Origin: [Mycobacterium] stephanolepidis
Lineage (GTDB): Bacteria > Actinomycetota > Actinomycetes > Mycobacteriales > Mycobacteriaceae
Direction of reading: 5' to 3'
NCBI RefSeq assembly: GCF_002356335.1
Contig: NZ_AP018165.1
Location: forward strand, 1,612,001 to 1,676,000
DNA length: 64,000 bases
The stretch's first letter is position 1, and each line of letters starts with the position of its first letter. The notes under the pieces are model-generated. The model had not been told where the DNA came from. It did not search any database and saw only the letters and a list, made by a program, of their open reading frames with translations. Below are positions 54,010-63,514 of the stretch, piece after piece. A program made the position numbers and the translations under genes.

Positions 54010-55064
54010 CGGTCGAGGCACGGCAGGTGCAGGGCGGCTCCAAGGAAGTGCTCGGCATTTCGATGGCCGATGCACGTGCACTGGTGGCAGACCTGGCCGC
54101 CCGCCGCCAGTGGATCTATTGGCTGGACTTGGTCGCCTGTGTGACAGTCGGGTACACCGCGTTCCTGTTGTGCCCGGCGGGCGATCTACTCTCGCTCCCG
54201 GCCGCGGCCTGCATCGTGGTGGCGGCCTTCGCGTTCTACCGGGCAGTGCTGTTTGTCCACGAACTCGTGCATGCCGAGCGTGACCTGCGCTGGTTCTCGG
54301 TGGTATGGCATGTGGTGTGCGGAATCCCATTGCTGGTACCGAAATTCACCTTCGAGTTTCATCACGAACACCACGCGTCGCGCACCTACGGCACCGCCGA
54401 GGACGGTGAGTATGTGGCCTACGGCAGCGAGCCGCGCTGGCGCGTCATCCTGTTGCCGTTCACCGCGGCGGTCGGGCCGCTGGCATTCGTTTTCCGGTTC
54501 CTGGTGCTGGGGCCATTGAGCTGGCTGATCCCCGCGATCAGGCCCGCCGTGCTGACCCGGGCCTCATCGCTCATGATCGACGCCGACTTCGAGCGCCCGT
54601 TGCCGCCCGCAGGCACACCCCGCTCCTGGCTGATACAGGAAATCGCCTGTTTCGCATACACATCGGCCATGCTGGTGCTGCTGATCCTGGGCGCGTACTC
54701 GCCGATGCGGCTGCTGGAGGCGTATCTGGTGATGGCGCTGGCGTTGTTCGTGAACTGGTTGCGGGTACTGGCGGCACACCGGTACGAGGGCACGACCGAA
54801 CGCATGACCTTCCCTGAGCAGATCCTGGACTCCATCGATCACCCGTCGGTGCCCGTACTGGGTGCACTGTGGGCTCCCGTCGGCCTGCGTTTCCACGCGG
54901 TGCATCACTTCTTTCCCCAGCTGCCGTACCACCAGCTGGGGGAGGCTCGCCGCCGGCTGGAGGCGGCGATTCCACCCGATGCCGGGTACTGGACCACCGA
55001 AGACCGTTCACTTGCCTCATCGTTGCGGCGGCTACTGGCTCACCCACGCAAGGAGGCGTCATGA
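54006..55064 (+). CDS. Membrane fatty-acid desaturase/hydroxylase family protein
   Basis: This 352-residue protein has four or more membrane spans and three His clusters typical of membrane di-iron enzymes: FVHELVHAE (about 84-92), FHHEHHASRTYG (about 118-129) and HAVHHFFPQLPYHQL (about 298-312). It probably introduces a double bond or hydroxyl into an acyl chain or a related lipid. Overlaps by 4 bp at both ends show it is part of the operon. Confidence 0.82.
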   Translation: MTVEARQVQGGSKEVLGISMADARALVADLAARRQWIYWLDLVACVTVGYTAFLLCPAGDLLSLPAAACIVVAAFAFYRAVLFVHELVHAERDLRWFSVVWHVVCGIPLLVPKFTFEFHHEHHASRTYGTAEDGEYVAYGSEPRWRVILLPFTAAVGPLAFVFRFLVLGPLSWLIPAIRPAVLTRASSLMIDADFERPLPPAGTPRSWLIQEIACFAYTSAMLVLLILGAYSPMRLLEAYLVMALALFVNWLRVLAAHRYEGTTERMTFPEQILDSIDHPSVPVLGALWAPVGLRFHAVHHFFPQLPYHQLGEARRRLEAAIPPDAGYWTTEDRSLASSLRRLLAHPRKEAS

Positions 55065-56416
55065 CTGCCGATCAATTGACTTCTACCGCAAGGGAATCTC
55101 GGGCGGCTACCTACTCCCGTAGGCTGCCGATACGGCCGATCGAGGCGCGGGGTGCGCGGGTGCGTGCCGACGACGGCCGCTGGTACGTCGATTGTCTCGC
55201 CGCTGCCGGTGCCATGTCGTTGGGCTGGAACCACCCGGTCATCAGTGAGGCCGTCATGAAGACGGTGTCCTCCGGGGAGCCGTTGCTCTCACTGGACTTT
55301 CACACTCCGGCCCGCGACCGGTTCGTCGAGGAGCTGCTTTCGATCCTGCCGGTGAGGCTTGCCGCCGATGCCAGCATCCATTTGTGCTCACCCAGCGGGG
55401 CCAGCGCTGTGGAGGCCGCTCTCATGCTCGCCGAGGTTGCCACCGGCGGCCGCGAACACGTCGGGGTGCAGGGCGGATTCCATGGCTGCACGCGAGCCGC
55501 ACGCGCGGCGAGCTCCGGCGGGGGACTGCGCCAACAGCCGGTGGTGCTGTCGCCGCAGGCGAGCTTCCTGCCTTATCCGCAGGAGTATCGCAGCCCGTTC
55601 GGGGTGGGTGGGGAGCAAGGCGTCGAGCTCGCCATTGCCGCGGCCGATGCGCTGGCGCGTCCGCACAGTGGCGTGACGGCACCGGCGTCGCTGATCGCCG
55701 AGTTCGTGCTCGGTGAGGGCGGGGTGATTCCCGCCCCGTCGCGCTGGGGGCAGGCGCTGCGCCGCACCGCATCGACGCTGGGGGTTCCGCTGATCGCCGA
55801 TGAGGTGCAGGCGGGCATGTTCCGTACGGGCCCGGCGTGGGCATTCCAGCACTGCGGTATCGAACCCGACATGGTGGTGATCTCGAAGGGGCTTGGATCC
55901 GGCATCCCCATCGCGGTCCTGGTGGTGCGCAAGGAGTTCGACGTGTGGGAACCCGGTGCTTTCACCGGGACGTTCCGCGGGAACGCCATGGCCTTCGCCG
56001 CCGCCAGTGCCGTGATCCGCTTCGCGCGGGAGAACGGTCTGCGTGCACAGGTGACCGCTCGGGGCAAGACCTTCCTGGATGGCTTGAATGCCATCGCGTC
56101 CCGCTCGAAGCTGGTGGGCGATGTACGCGGCATCGGACTCATGCTGGGTGTGGAGATCGTGGATCCCGATCTGCCGTGGCGAGATGACGCCGGGGCCCCG
56201 GCGCCCGAGCTTGCCGCCGAGATTCAGCGCACATGCCTGCACCACGGCCTCATCGTGGAGACCGGTGGCCAGTACGGCAACGTGGTGCGATTCTTGCCAC
56301 CGCTGACCATCGAGGAATCTGATATCGCTGCGGCGCTGAATGCGTTTGAGTCGGCGTTGGCGGCGGTGGAGCGCACCCGAGCGACCGCCGAGCCGGCATT
56401 GGTGGAATCTCGATGA
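55061..56416 (+). CDS. Class III aminotransferase, probable diaminobutyrate--2-oxoglutarate transaminase
   Basis: ATG 55061 overlaps the previous stop and follows an AGGAGG site. The 451-residue PLP enzyme has the phosphate loop SPSGASAVEAALMLA (about 112), the cofactor Asp in LIADEVQAGMFRTG (about 247) and the Schiff-base Lys in MVVISKGLGSGIP (about 276). Pairing with the following decarboxylase is the usual arrangement for making L-2,4-diaminobutyrate from aspartate semialdehyde and then 1,3-diaminopropane. Substrate identity is inferred from that pairing. Confidence 0.8.
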   Translation: MTADQLTSTARESRAATYSRRLPIRPIEARGARVRADDGRWYVDCLAAAGAMSLGWNHPVISEAVMKTVSSGEPLLSLDFHTPARDRFVEELLSILPVRLAADASIHLCSPSGASAVEAALMLAEVATGGREHVGVQGGFHGCTRAARAASSGGGLRQQPVVLSPQASFLPYPQEYRSPFGVGGEQGVELAIAAADALARPHSGVTAPASLIAEFVLGEGGVIPAPSRWGQALRRTASTLGVPLIADEVQAGMFRTGPAWAFQHCGIEPDMVVISKGLGSGIPIAVLVVRKEFDVWEPGAFTGTFRGNAMAFAAASAVIRFARENGLRAQVTARGKTFLDGLNAIASRSKLVGDVRGIGLMLGVEIVDPDLPWRDDAGAPAPELAAEIQRTCLHHGLIVETGGQYGNVVRFLPPLTIEESDIAAALNAFESALAAVERTRATAEPALVESR

Positions 56417-57921
56417 CCCCAACCCCAAGCCCCTTCGTGAGTGATTTCCTCACCGGGGAGAGTGACAACGCGTACCGTGAGGCCGTCATGCTGGCGGCCG
56501 ACCGGGCCGGCGCCGTGCTGGGTGGTGCCACCAAACCAGGCCTGGTAGAGGGTTATGCGGCATTGAAAGACGATGCCGGGCGACTCGATCTCGATGATCC
56601 CGAGGGTGTCGGGCTGAGCCGGGCCTTGGATGAAGCAGCGGGCCTGCTGGCCGAGAAGTCCGTGGTGGTCACGCATCCGGCGTATCTGGCGCACCTACAC
56701 TGCCCGCCCGCGCTGCCATCCCTGGCCGCCGAGGTACTGATCAGCGCGTTCAATCAGTCGATGGACTCCTTCGACCAAGCGCCCGCTGCCACCGCGATCG
56801 AGCAGCAGGTCATCGAATATCTCTGCAGCAGAATGGGGTACGGCCCCGGATCGGACGGGACCTTCACCAGCGGGGGCACCCAATCGAACCTGCAGGCATT
56901 GTTGCTCGCGCGGGATCTGTTCGCCTACAAAACCTATGGCTGGGATATCGCCGCCCGGGGGTTGCCGCCCCAGGCCAGTTCGTGGCGTGTGCTGTGCACT
57001 CGGCAGACGCATTTCTCGGTGCAACAGGCGCTGCGGGTGTTGGGTCTCGGGACCGCCGCGGTTCTCGAGGTACCGACCGACGAGGCCGGACGGCTGCGCG
57101 CCGAGGCGCTCGCGGAAATCCTGGAGGATGCGGACCGCGCGGCCACGCCCGTATTCGCGCTCGTACTCACCGCCGGGACAACGGACTTCGGGGCGATCGA
57201 TCCGCTGGAAGAACCGATCGCCATGGCCCGTGCGCGCGGAATCTGGAGCCACGTGGATGCGTGCGCGGGTGGGTGCTTGATCTTCAGCGAACAGCACCGA
57301 GACCTGCTGCGCGGTATCGAGTCGGCGGACTCGGTTGCCCTGGACTTCCACAAGCTGCTCTTCCAGGCGATCAGCTGCAGCGCGCTGTTGGTGCGCAACC
57401 GGGAGAGCTTCGGTGTGCTTGCCGCACATGCCGATTACCTCAATCCCGAGAGTGACTCCGAGCACGATGTGCTCAATCTTGTGGGTAAGTCGCTGCAGAC
57501 CACCCGCCGTTTCGATGCGCTCAAGGTGCTGGTCACTCTGCGCGCGGTGGGTCAGCGGCATGTCGCTGCGATGATCGATGCCACCTGCGCGGCGGCGCAC
57601 GCCGCGGCGCAGGCAGCGGCTGAACATACGGACCTGGAGTTGGCGGCGCCGGTGAGTACCAACACCGTGGTGTTGCGCTGGCGGCAGCCGGGGCTTGCGT
57701 CCGAGGCGTGTGACGGTGTCAACGACGCGGTCCGCGCCGAACTGGCCCGCACCGGCAGGGCGATTGTGGGCCGCTCCAGCGCTGCCGGGGGACAGGCGAT
57801 CAAGCTCACCTTCGTCAACCCCTTGATCACGGCGTCGATGGCGGCCGAGATGGTCTGCGAGATAGCGGCTCACGGTAACCGGATCTGGTCTGCCCGCATC
57901 CCGGAGGCGAGCGCCGTATGA
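56413..57921 (+). CDS. Group II PLP decarboxylase, probable L-2,4-diaminobutyrate decarboxylase
   Basis: The 502-residue protein has FTSGGTQSNLQALLLARD (cofactor-phosphate binding, about 153-170), HVDACAGGCLIF (PLP-contacting Asp) and the Schiff-base Lys in SVALDFHKLLFQ (about 314). This is the fold of DABA, glutamate and aromatic amino acid decarboxylases. Overlap with the class III aminotransferase gene favours DABA, giving 1,3-diaminopropane. Similar pairs supply diamines for siderophores. Confidence 0.82.
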   Translation: MTPTPSPFVSDFLTGESDNAYREAVMLAADRAGAVLGGATKPGLVEGYAALKDDAGRLDLDDPEGVGLSRALDEAAGLLAEKSVVVTHPAYLAHLHCPPALPSLAAEVLISAFNQSMDSFDQAPAATAIEQQVIEYLCSRMGYGPGSDGTFTSGGTQSNLQALLLARDLFAYKTYGWDIAARGLPPQASSWRVLCTRQTHFSVQQALRVLGLGTAAVLEVPTDEAGRLRAEALAEILEDADRAATPVFALVLTAGTTDFGAIDPLEEPIAMARARGIWSHVDACAGGCLIFSEQHRDLLRGIESADSVALDFHKLLFQAISCSALLVRNRESFGVLAAHADYLNPESDSEHDVLNLVGKSLQTTRRFDALKVLVTLRAVGQRHVAAMIDATCAAAHAAAQAAAEHTDLELAAPVSTNTVVLRWRQPGLASEACDGVNDAVRAELARTGRAIVGRSSAAGGQAIKLTFVNPLITASMAAEMVCEIAAHGNRIWSARIPEASAV

Positions 57922-58628
57922 GCAATCCGTTGGTACGCGTCGAGCGGGTGCCGGCCGACGACGCCCGCTTTGCCTGGGCCAAGAATGTCGAGTTCACGAT
58001 TTTCGGCCTGGAGAACGATTTCGCCGGGGATGTCGATATCGCGGCGGGGGAGATGGTGCACTACCGCCCGTGGGAGCGCTCCTCGGAGATTTACGTCGGA
58101 TTCACCGAGGAATCGCGTGAGCATCCCGTCGGTGTATTGCGTTCGTTGCGGTATGACCCCGAACTCGGATTCGGCAGCTTCAGCACCTTGCGTGACGCCC
58201 GGAGCTTCCGGGGCCACGGCGGCCCCGCGCGCAATTATCTTTATCCGCAGTGGGATTCGTTCTTCGAGGAGCTGGCGCCGGAGCGTATCGCCGAGCTGGC
58301 CACACAGGGTGTGCGCAAGAAGTTCCGGCGCGCCGGAATGATCGAGCAGATCTGGCAGGCATTCTTCGGAACCCTGGCCGCCGACGGTGTTCAGTTTGTG
58401 ACGGTGGCGCTGGTGGTGCCGCTGTTCGACTGGTACCGGCACCTACTGCCGCACCGGTTGCACCAGATCGGTGACATTCTGCCCGACTACATCGGTGCCG
58501 ACAGCGTGCCGGCCGTCCTCGACATCAGCGGCTCATTCGTCCCCGACGCGACCGACGCCGTACGAGGCGGCTCGCTGCTGACTGCCACCACCGCACTTCC
58601 GTCCCCCGATAAGGAAAGAACCAGATGA
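57918..58628 (+). CDS. Putative N-acyltransferase, autoinducer-synthase/FeeM-like GNAT fold
   Basis: This 236-residue cytosolic protein overlaps the decarboxylase by 4 bp. WERSSEIYVGFTEESREHPVGVLRSLRY resembles the central strands of GNAT enzymes of the autoinducer-synthase and FeeM N-acyl-amino-acid synthase type, which transfer acyl chains from acyl carrier protein to an amine. RDARSFRGHGG and DWYRHLLPHRLHQIGD are further notable segments. The similarity is judged by eye, so the assignment is tentative, but an ACP and an acyl-AMP ligase in the same operon fit it well. Confidence 0.5.
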   Translation: MSNPLVRVERVPADDARFAWAKNVEFTIFGLENDFAGDVDIAAGEMVHYRPWERSSEIYVGFTEESREHPVGVLRSLRYDPELGFGSFSTLRDARSFRGHGGPARNYLYPQWDSFFEELAPERIAELATQGVRKKFRRAGMIEQIWQAFFGTLAADGVQFVTVALVVPLFDWYRHLLPHRLHQIGDILPDYIGADSVPAVLDISGSFVPDATDAVRGGSLLTATTALPSPDKERTR

Positions 58629-59143
58629 GATCGATTCACACCGAAGAACATGTCTTCCGCAAGGTCAGCGAGATCGACTGTCCCGTAGACAAAGTGTGGG
58701 AGCGGGTGACCTCGCAAGAGGGCATCAACGACGAGATGGGCCCGTACATGAAGATGACCATGCCCAAGCAGTTCCGGGGCAGGTCCATCGCGGACGTCAC
58801 CCCGGGCACCCGGATCGGTAAGAGCTTCCTGCTGTTGTTCGGTGTTCTGCCCTTCGGATTCGACGACATCACGGTGGCCCGGCTCGAGCCCGGCCGGATG
58901 TTCCGAGAGGAGTCGCTCATGACCGGTATGCGGGTGTGGGTGCACCACCGGACCCTAGAGCCGGTGGCGTCCGAGACGGGCGAAAAGACACGGGTGACCG
59001 ACGAGATCACCCTGGCCCCGCAGGCGCCGTTGGGCCTGATCCCCGGGTGGGGGAGATTGATGAGCAAGATTCTGGCGGCGTTCTTTGCGCACCGGCACCG
59101 GCGGCTGAGCCGGACCCTGTCCGCCACCGGAGCTCTGCGATGA
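58625..59143 (+). CDS. SRPBCC (START-like) superfamily protein
   Basis: The 172-residue protein has an opening helix-grip strand HVFRKVSEIDCPVDKVWERVTSQEGIND and a C-terminal helix with SKILAAFFAHRHRRLSR, the layout of lipid-binding polyketide-cyclase/START-like folds. It may carry or shape a hydrophobic intermediate. Overlaps both neighbours by 4 bp. No catalytic residues can be assigned. Confidence 0.75.
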   Translation: MRSIHTEEHVFRKVSEIDCPVDKVWERVTSQEGINDEMGPYMKMTMPKQFRGRSIADVTPGTRIGKSFLLLFGVLPFGFDDITVARLEPGRMFREESLMTGMRVWVHHRTLEPVASETGEKTRVTDEITLAPQAPLGLIPGWGRLMSKILAAFFAHRHRRLSRTLSATGALR

Positions 59144-59892
59144 GACGTCTGGGCACGGCCGCCGCCGTTGCGCTGGCGGCCGCGCTGGCCGCCGCCTGCG
59201 CACCGGTGAACGAGGAGGCGGGGAAGCCCGTCGGGCATGCCTTCGCATTGTTGAAGTATCCATCTGCACAAGGAGATCCGGCGTCCGAGCCGCAGGGTAA
59301 ATCACCCTTCGGTGACTATGCGCTGGAGGTCTCCGGTTCGGTGACCTATCTCGGAGAGACCACTGCGCTACCCGGTGCCGGCGTCATGACCATTGGCCCG
59401 GGTCCGCGGCGCGGAGAACTGAAGATCGAACAGTATTACCAGGGCGATCGATTCCCCTACGAAACCGGGATCGTCTCCGGTGGGGAGGGTAAGCCCAGCA
59501 CACTTGATGCCATCACCATCGTCAACCCGCTGGACTCGCGGGTGACGCTGCAATGCACCATCGACGGCGGAATCACCCTGTCCGACATCGATAGTGAGCG
59601 TGAGCTCAGCGGCACCTGTGGTGGGGGAGCCAAGGCCCACGGCCACATCAAACCCGAGGGCACCCGCAAGGCGCATTGGCGCGATAAGCCGGTCGAACTC
59701 GTACGGACCGTGCTGGATCTCACCGTCACCGGCGCAAGCAGCGGCCAGATCCACCAGATCAATGAGGTACCCAAGGACAGCACGGTCGGCAGCTTCCCGC
59801 TGTACACGTCGATCGACGTGAACATGACGGCTCAGGGCATCAGCCTCGCCGAGAAGCTGGAACGCCACGTCCTCCCGAAAGTGAAGGGCTGA
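59140..59892 (+). CDS. Exported lipoprotein of unknown function
   Basis: From ATG 59140 (overlapping the previous stop) the product is 250 residues with a lipoprotein signal ending at lipobox AAAC (about residue 20). The mature part is beta-rich (ALEVSGSVTYLGETTALPG, RFPYETGIVSG, LSGTCGGGAKAHGHI). I recognise no family. It precedes the ABC exporter genes and may help receive or pass on the exported compound. Confidence 0.68.
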   Translation: MRRLGTAAAVALAAALAAACAPVNEEAGKPVGHAFALLKYPSAQGDPASEPQGKSPFGDYALEVSGSVTYLGETTALPGAGVMTIGPGPRRGELKIEQYYQGDRFPYETGIVSGGEGKPSTLDAITIVNPLDSRVTLQCTIDGGITLSDIDSERELSGTCGGGAKAHGHIKPEGTRKAHWRDKPVELVRTVLDLTVTGASSGQIHQINEVPKDSTVGSFPLYTSIDVNMTAQGISLAEKLERHVLPKVKG

Positions 59893-59894
59893 GC

Positions 59895-60833
59895 ATGGCC
59901 ACAGATGCGAACACTCCCGCACTGCGGGCGACAGACCTGGTGAAGGAGTATCCCGGCGCCGAGGCTCGAGCCGTTGACGGGCTGAATCTGACTATCCCGC
60001 AAGGCATCGTCTACTGCCTGCTCGGCAGGAACGGTGCCGGCAAGACCACCACCATCCGGATGGTGACCACACTGCTGGCCCCGACCAGCGGGGAGCTTGA
60101 GGTGCTCGGGATTCCGGTCGACAAGACCAAGGAGCTGCGCCCGCTGATCGGCGTGGCGCTGCAAGAGGTGGCGCTGGATCTCTGGATGTCGCCGGTCGAG
60201 CAGATCCGGATGAGCCTGGCGATCGCGGGTTGGCCCAAGGGACAACGAAAGTCCCGCGAGGAAGAACTCGTCGAGCAGTTCGGCTTGGGCGGCTACCTGA
60301 ACCGGAAGGTGGGTGCCCTCTCGGGCGGCATGCGCCGCCGCGTCGATGTGGCACTGGCGGTGGCCCACAACCCGCAGATGTTGTTCCTCGACGAGCCGTC
60401 CAGCGGGCTGGACATCGAAGGAAAACAGGAGGTGTGGAATGCCATCCGGCTGCTACGCGCCGAAGGGCGCACCGTCGTGTTGACGACACACGATATGGAC
60501 GAGGCGGTGTCGCTCGCCGACGAGGTCGGCATTGTCAAGAGCGGTCGGCTTGTCGCCTCGGGTTCCACCCAGGAGTTCACCCGCAGTCACGGCTACGCGG
60601 TCGAGATCTCCGTCGACGGTGACATCTCCGAAGACACGGCCAAGGAACTGTCGGCCGCGGGCTACGCGGTGCAGCGCACAGACACCGGGAGCCTCGCCGG
60701 GACATTGGATTCCGCATCGGCATCGGAGCTGGGGGCGCTGAGCGCCGAACTGGGCCGGATCGGCCTGGGCGCGGCCAATATCGAAGTGCGATCCACCTCG
60801 CTGCGCGACGCATTCCTGGAGGTAACCCAGTGA
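59895..60833 (+). CDS. ABC transporter ATP-binding protein (DrrA-like)
   Basis: The 312-residue ATPase shows Walker A LLGRNGAGKTTTIRM (about 42-56), the signature LSGGMRRRVDVALAV (about 141), Walker B MLFLDEPSSGLD and a C-terminal extension typical of daunorubicin-resistance-type exporters, which act on lipids and hydrophobic drugs (DrrA exports PDIM in M. tuberculosis). Its partner permease overlaps the stop by 4 bp. Confidence 0.9.
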   Translation: MATDANTPALRATDLVKEYPGAEARAVDGLNLTIPQGIVYCLLGRNGAGKTTTIRMVTTLLAPTSGELEVLGIPVDKTKELRPLIGVALQEVALDLWMSPVEQIRMSLAIAGWPKGQRKSREEELVEQFGLGGYLNRKVGALSGGMRRRVDVALAVAHNPQMLFLDEPSSGLDIEGKQEVWNAIRLLRAEGRTVVLTTHDMDEAVSLADEVGIVKSGRLVASGSTQEFTRSHGYAVEISVDGDISEDTAKELSAAGYAVQRTDTGSLAGTLDSASASELGALSAELGRIGLGAANIEVRSTSLRDAFLEVTQ

Positions 60834-61600
60834 CCGCCTTGTCCAACACGGCACGACTTTTCCGCCGCTATGTCGTAGTGGGCTTGCGGCAGCCGGTTTT
60901 CGGGTTCATCTTCCCGATCGTGTTCCCGGTCGTTCTCGTGATCTTCGTCCGCTCGATGTTCCAGCGCGTCGCGGATCTTCCGGGATTCCCGCTGTCCTCA
61001 TACACCGCGTACATCGCGCCGGGGCTCATCATGCTCATCCCGATGCTCGGTGCCGGGTACGGCGCCGGCACGCTCATCGACGAGATCAGGTCGGGATTCA
61101 CCGACCGGCTACGGCTGTACGGTGTGTCCACCGGCCAGATCATGGCGGCCAAGATCGGCTTCGAGATGTTCCGCATCCTGCCGGCTGCGGTCATCGTCAT
61201 CGGACTGCTGGCCTTCCTCGACGCACCACTGCGGGCCGGTCTGCTCACCGGAGTATTCCTGGTCCTGGTGATGTTCCTGTGGTCGGCGGCGTACAGCTCG
61301 CTGTTCTACCTGGTGGCATTGCGCACCCTCAATCCGCAGGCGCCGGTGGCGATGCTGCCGCTGGCGTTGCCGGTGCTGTTCGTCAGCCAGGCACTCATGC
61401 CCTCGGTGTTCCTGTCCGACTGGCTCAGGATCAGCATCAACGCGAACCCCTTCTCGCACATCGTGTCCGCCGCCTCCACGATCATGTACGGCGAATTCGA
61501 CGCGATGCTTGTCGTCAAGGGTTCGCTGGTCGCCATCGGCATGTTCGCACTGCTGCAAATCCCCATCCATCTGGTGATCCGCCGGAAAATCGGCAAGTAG
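60830..61600 (+). CDS. ABC-2 type permease (DrrB-like)
   Basis: The 256-residue protein has six hydrophobic segments and the ABC-2 pattern, with VVGLRQPVFGFIFPIVFPVVLV near the N-terminus and GTLIDEIRSGFTDRLRLYGVS after the second span. With the preceding ATPase it forms an exporter, most likely for the lipid-like product of the operon. Overlaps the ATPase gene (GTGA). Confidence 0.87.
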   Translation: MTALSNTARLFRRYVVVGLRQPVFGFIFPIVFPVVLVIFVRSMFQRVADLPGFPLSSYTAYIAPGLIMLIPMLGAGYGAGTLIDEIRSGFTDRLRLYGVSTGQIMAAKIGFEMFRILPAAVIVIGLLAFLDAPLRAGLLTGVFLVLVMFLWSAAYSSLFYLVALRTLNPQAPVAMLPLALPVLFVSQALMPSVFLSDWLRISINANPFSHIVSAASTIMYGEFDAMLVVKGSLVAIGMFALLQIPIHLVIRRKIGK

Positions 61601-61613
61601 AGGCTTGGAAATA

Positions 61614-61856
61614 ATGGAAACCACGTCAGAAGTCCGCGAGTTCCTCATCGAGTTCATCGCCGAGGAACTCGAGATGCCCACCGGGGATGTCAACGACTTC
61701 TCCGAGTTGGTGGGTGATCTCGGATTCGACTCGCTATCGTTCGCGGTAGGAGTTTCGGAGATCAAGGGCCGCTTCGGTATTCAACTGACCAAGGACGATG
61801 TCTTCGAGTGCAAGACACTCGGCGCGTTGATCGAGCTGGTGGAGAGCCGGCTGTGA
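61614..61856 (+). CDS. Acyl carrier protein
   Basis: ATG 61614 (a TTG at 61605 would add three residues) gives 80 residues. The acidic four-helix protein has GDLGFDSLSFAVGVSEI with the phosphopantetheine Ser at about residue 40. Stand-alone ACPs next to a fatty-acyl-AMP ligase carry the activated chain to a transferase. The next gene overlaps by 4 bp (GTGA), which strengthens the functional link. Confidence 0.9.
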   Translation: METTSEVREFLIEFIAEELEMPTGDVNDFSELVGDLGFDSLSFAVGVSEIKGRFGIQLTKDDVFECKTLGALIELVESRL

Positions 61857-63514
61857 AAACGACGAACCCGGTGATCGACAGACTGCGTGACAGTGCTGCG
61901 GTCACCGAGCGCGGTCTCACCTGCGCGCCGATCAACCCCGACGGAACCTCGCGGTTGGAGGAGCTGCGCACCACGTCGTGGGCCGACGTGCACCAGCGGG
62001 GGCTGCACATCGCGGGCTCCCTGCAGGCAGCGGGTGTGCGACCCGGCGATGCGGTGGCCGTATTGGCCGGTGTCCCGGGGGAAATCGCGCCGTTGGTACA
62101 GGGCATCTGGATGTCCGGCGCCTCGGTGACCATGCTGCATCAGCCCACGCACCGCTCCGACATGCAACTGTGGATCGAGGACACCGGCAAGGCGCTGGCC
62201 GCGGTGGGCTCGACGATCGTGGTGGTAGGCGATCCGTTCCTGGCGGCCGCGGACCAGTTCGCCGCCGTGGGCGCCCGCGCCCTGGAGTTGCCCGGCCTGT
62301 CGACCGGCGCACCGGGGGAGATCATCGATACCGGCGAGGATGCTATTGCCTTCTTGCAGTTGACTTCCGGATCCACCGGAACGCCGAAGGCGGTCAGCAT
62401 CACCTACCGCAACATCGAGGCCAATCTGCGGGCGATGGTCATCGCCTCTGGTGCAGATCCGGAATCCGATGTGGTGGTGAGCTGGCTGCCGCTCTTTCAC
62501 GACATGGGCATGATGGGGTATCTCATCGTCCCGATGTGCCGGGGGATGAACACCGTCAGCGTGACGCCCATGGATTTTCTGGGCAACCCGCTGCTGTGGG
62601 CCGAGCTGATCAGCACCTACCGGGGCAGCATGACTGCCGGACCGAACTTCGCCTACTCACTGCTGGCGCGCAGGCTGCGTAAGGCGGCCGACGGTGCCTA
62701 CGATCTGTCCTCGCTTCGTTTCGCGCTGAGCGGTGCCGAGGCCATCGACGTCGCCACCCTGGAACGCTTTGCGGCCGAGGGCGCCCGGTTCGGTATGCGG
62801 GCCGATGCGATCGTCCCCGCCTACGGGATGGCGGAGGCCACCTTGGCGGTTTCCTTTGTGCGCCGTGGTGAGGGCTACCAGGTATTGCCCCCACATCCCG
62901 ATCTGGTCGCGGCCCCGGGCGAAGAGGCTAGTGCCCGTGTCGCGCTGGGGCTTCCGCTGCCGGGATGTGAGGTGCGAGTGGTGGCCGAGGACCGCTCGGT
63001 GCTGCCCACGGGGGCGATCGGTGAGCTCGAGATCCGTGGGGAGAACGTCACCGCCGGGTACCGCACCGCGGCGGGATTCGAATCGATGCTCGATGCGCAG
63101 GGCTGGCTGTCCACGGGCGATATCGGGTATCTCACCGCGGATGGGCAGCCGGTGATCTGCGGCCGCAAGAAGGACATCCTGATCATTTCGGGACGCAACG
63201 TGCACCCCGAGGACATCGAACGGTCGGTCGCGGGCGTCCCGGGTGTGAGGTCGGGCGGTGTCGCCGCGGTACGTCTGTCCACCGCTGCGGCGGGCGAGGG
63301 GTTCGCGATGGTGGCCGAGTCTGCGTTGCATGCCGACAGCGACGAGAGCGCACGCATTCGGGCCGAGGTGGCCGACTGCGTCTACCGCAGTCTGGGAGTG
63401 AGCCCGCGCGATGTCCATGTGGTCCCCGCGGGATGGATTCCCAAGACATCCTCGGGGAAGCTGCGCAGGAAAGCGACCACTGAACGGCTGACGAGGTGTG
63501 AACCGGCCCGATGA
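61853..63514 (+). CDS. Fatty-acyl-AMP ligase (ANL superfamily)
   Basis: The 553-residue adenylating enzyme has the P-loop LTSGSTGTPKAVSITYRN (about 179-196), SWLPLFHDMGMMGYL, AYGMAEATLAVSFV and STGDIGYL, and the catalytic C-terminal Lys in PKTSSGKLRRK. PLFHDMG and the overall layout match FadD-type fatty-acyl-AMP ligases that load acyl chains on an ACP rather than on CoA. The ACP gene overlaps it by 4 bp. It would supply the acyl group for the pathway. Confidence 0.88.
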   Translation: MKTTNPVIDRLRDSAAVTERGLTCAPINPDGTSRLEELRTTSWADVHQRGLHIAGSLQAAGVRPGDAVAVLAGVPGEIAPLVQGIWMSGASVTMLHQPTHRSDMQLWIEDTGKALAAVGSTIVVVGDPFLAAADQFAAVGARALELPGLSTGAPGEIIDTGEDAIAFLQLTSGSTGTPKAVSITYRNIEANLRAMVIASGADPESDVVVSWLPLFHDMGMMGYLIVPMCRGMNTVSVTPMDFLGNPLLWAELISTYRGSMTAGPNFAYSLLARRLRKAADGAYDLSSLRFALSGAEAIDVATLERFAAEGARFGMRADAIVPAYGMAEATLAVSFVRRGEGYQVLPPHPDLVAAPGEEASARVALGLPLPGCEVRVVAEDRSVLPTGAIGELEIRGENVTAGYRTAAGFESMLDAQGWLSTGDIGYLTADGQPVICGRKKDILIISGRNVHPEDIERSVAGVPGVRSGGVAAVRLSTAAAGEGFAMVAESALHADSDESARIRAEVADCVYRSLGVSPRDVHVVPAGWIPKTSSGKLRRKATTERLTRCEPAR

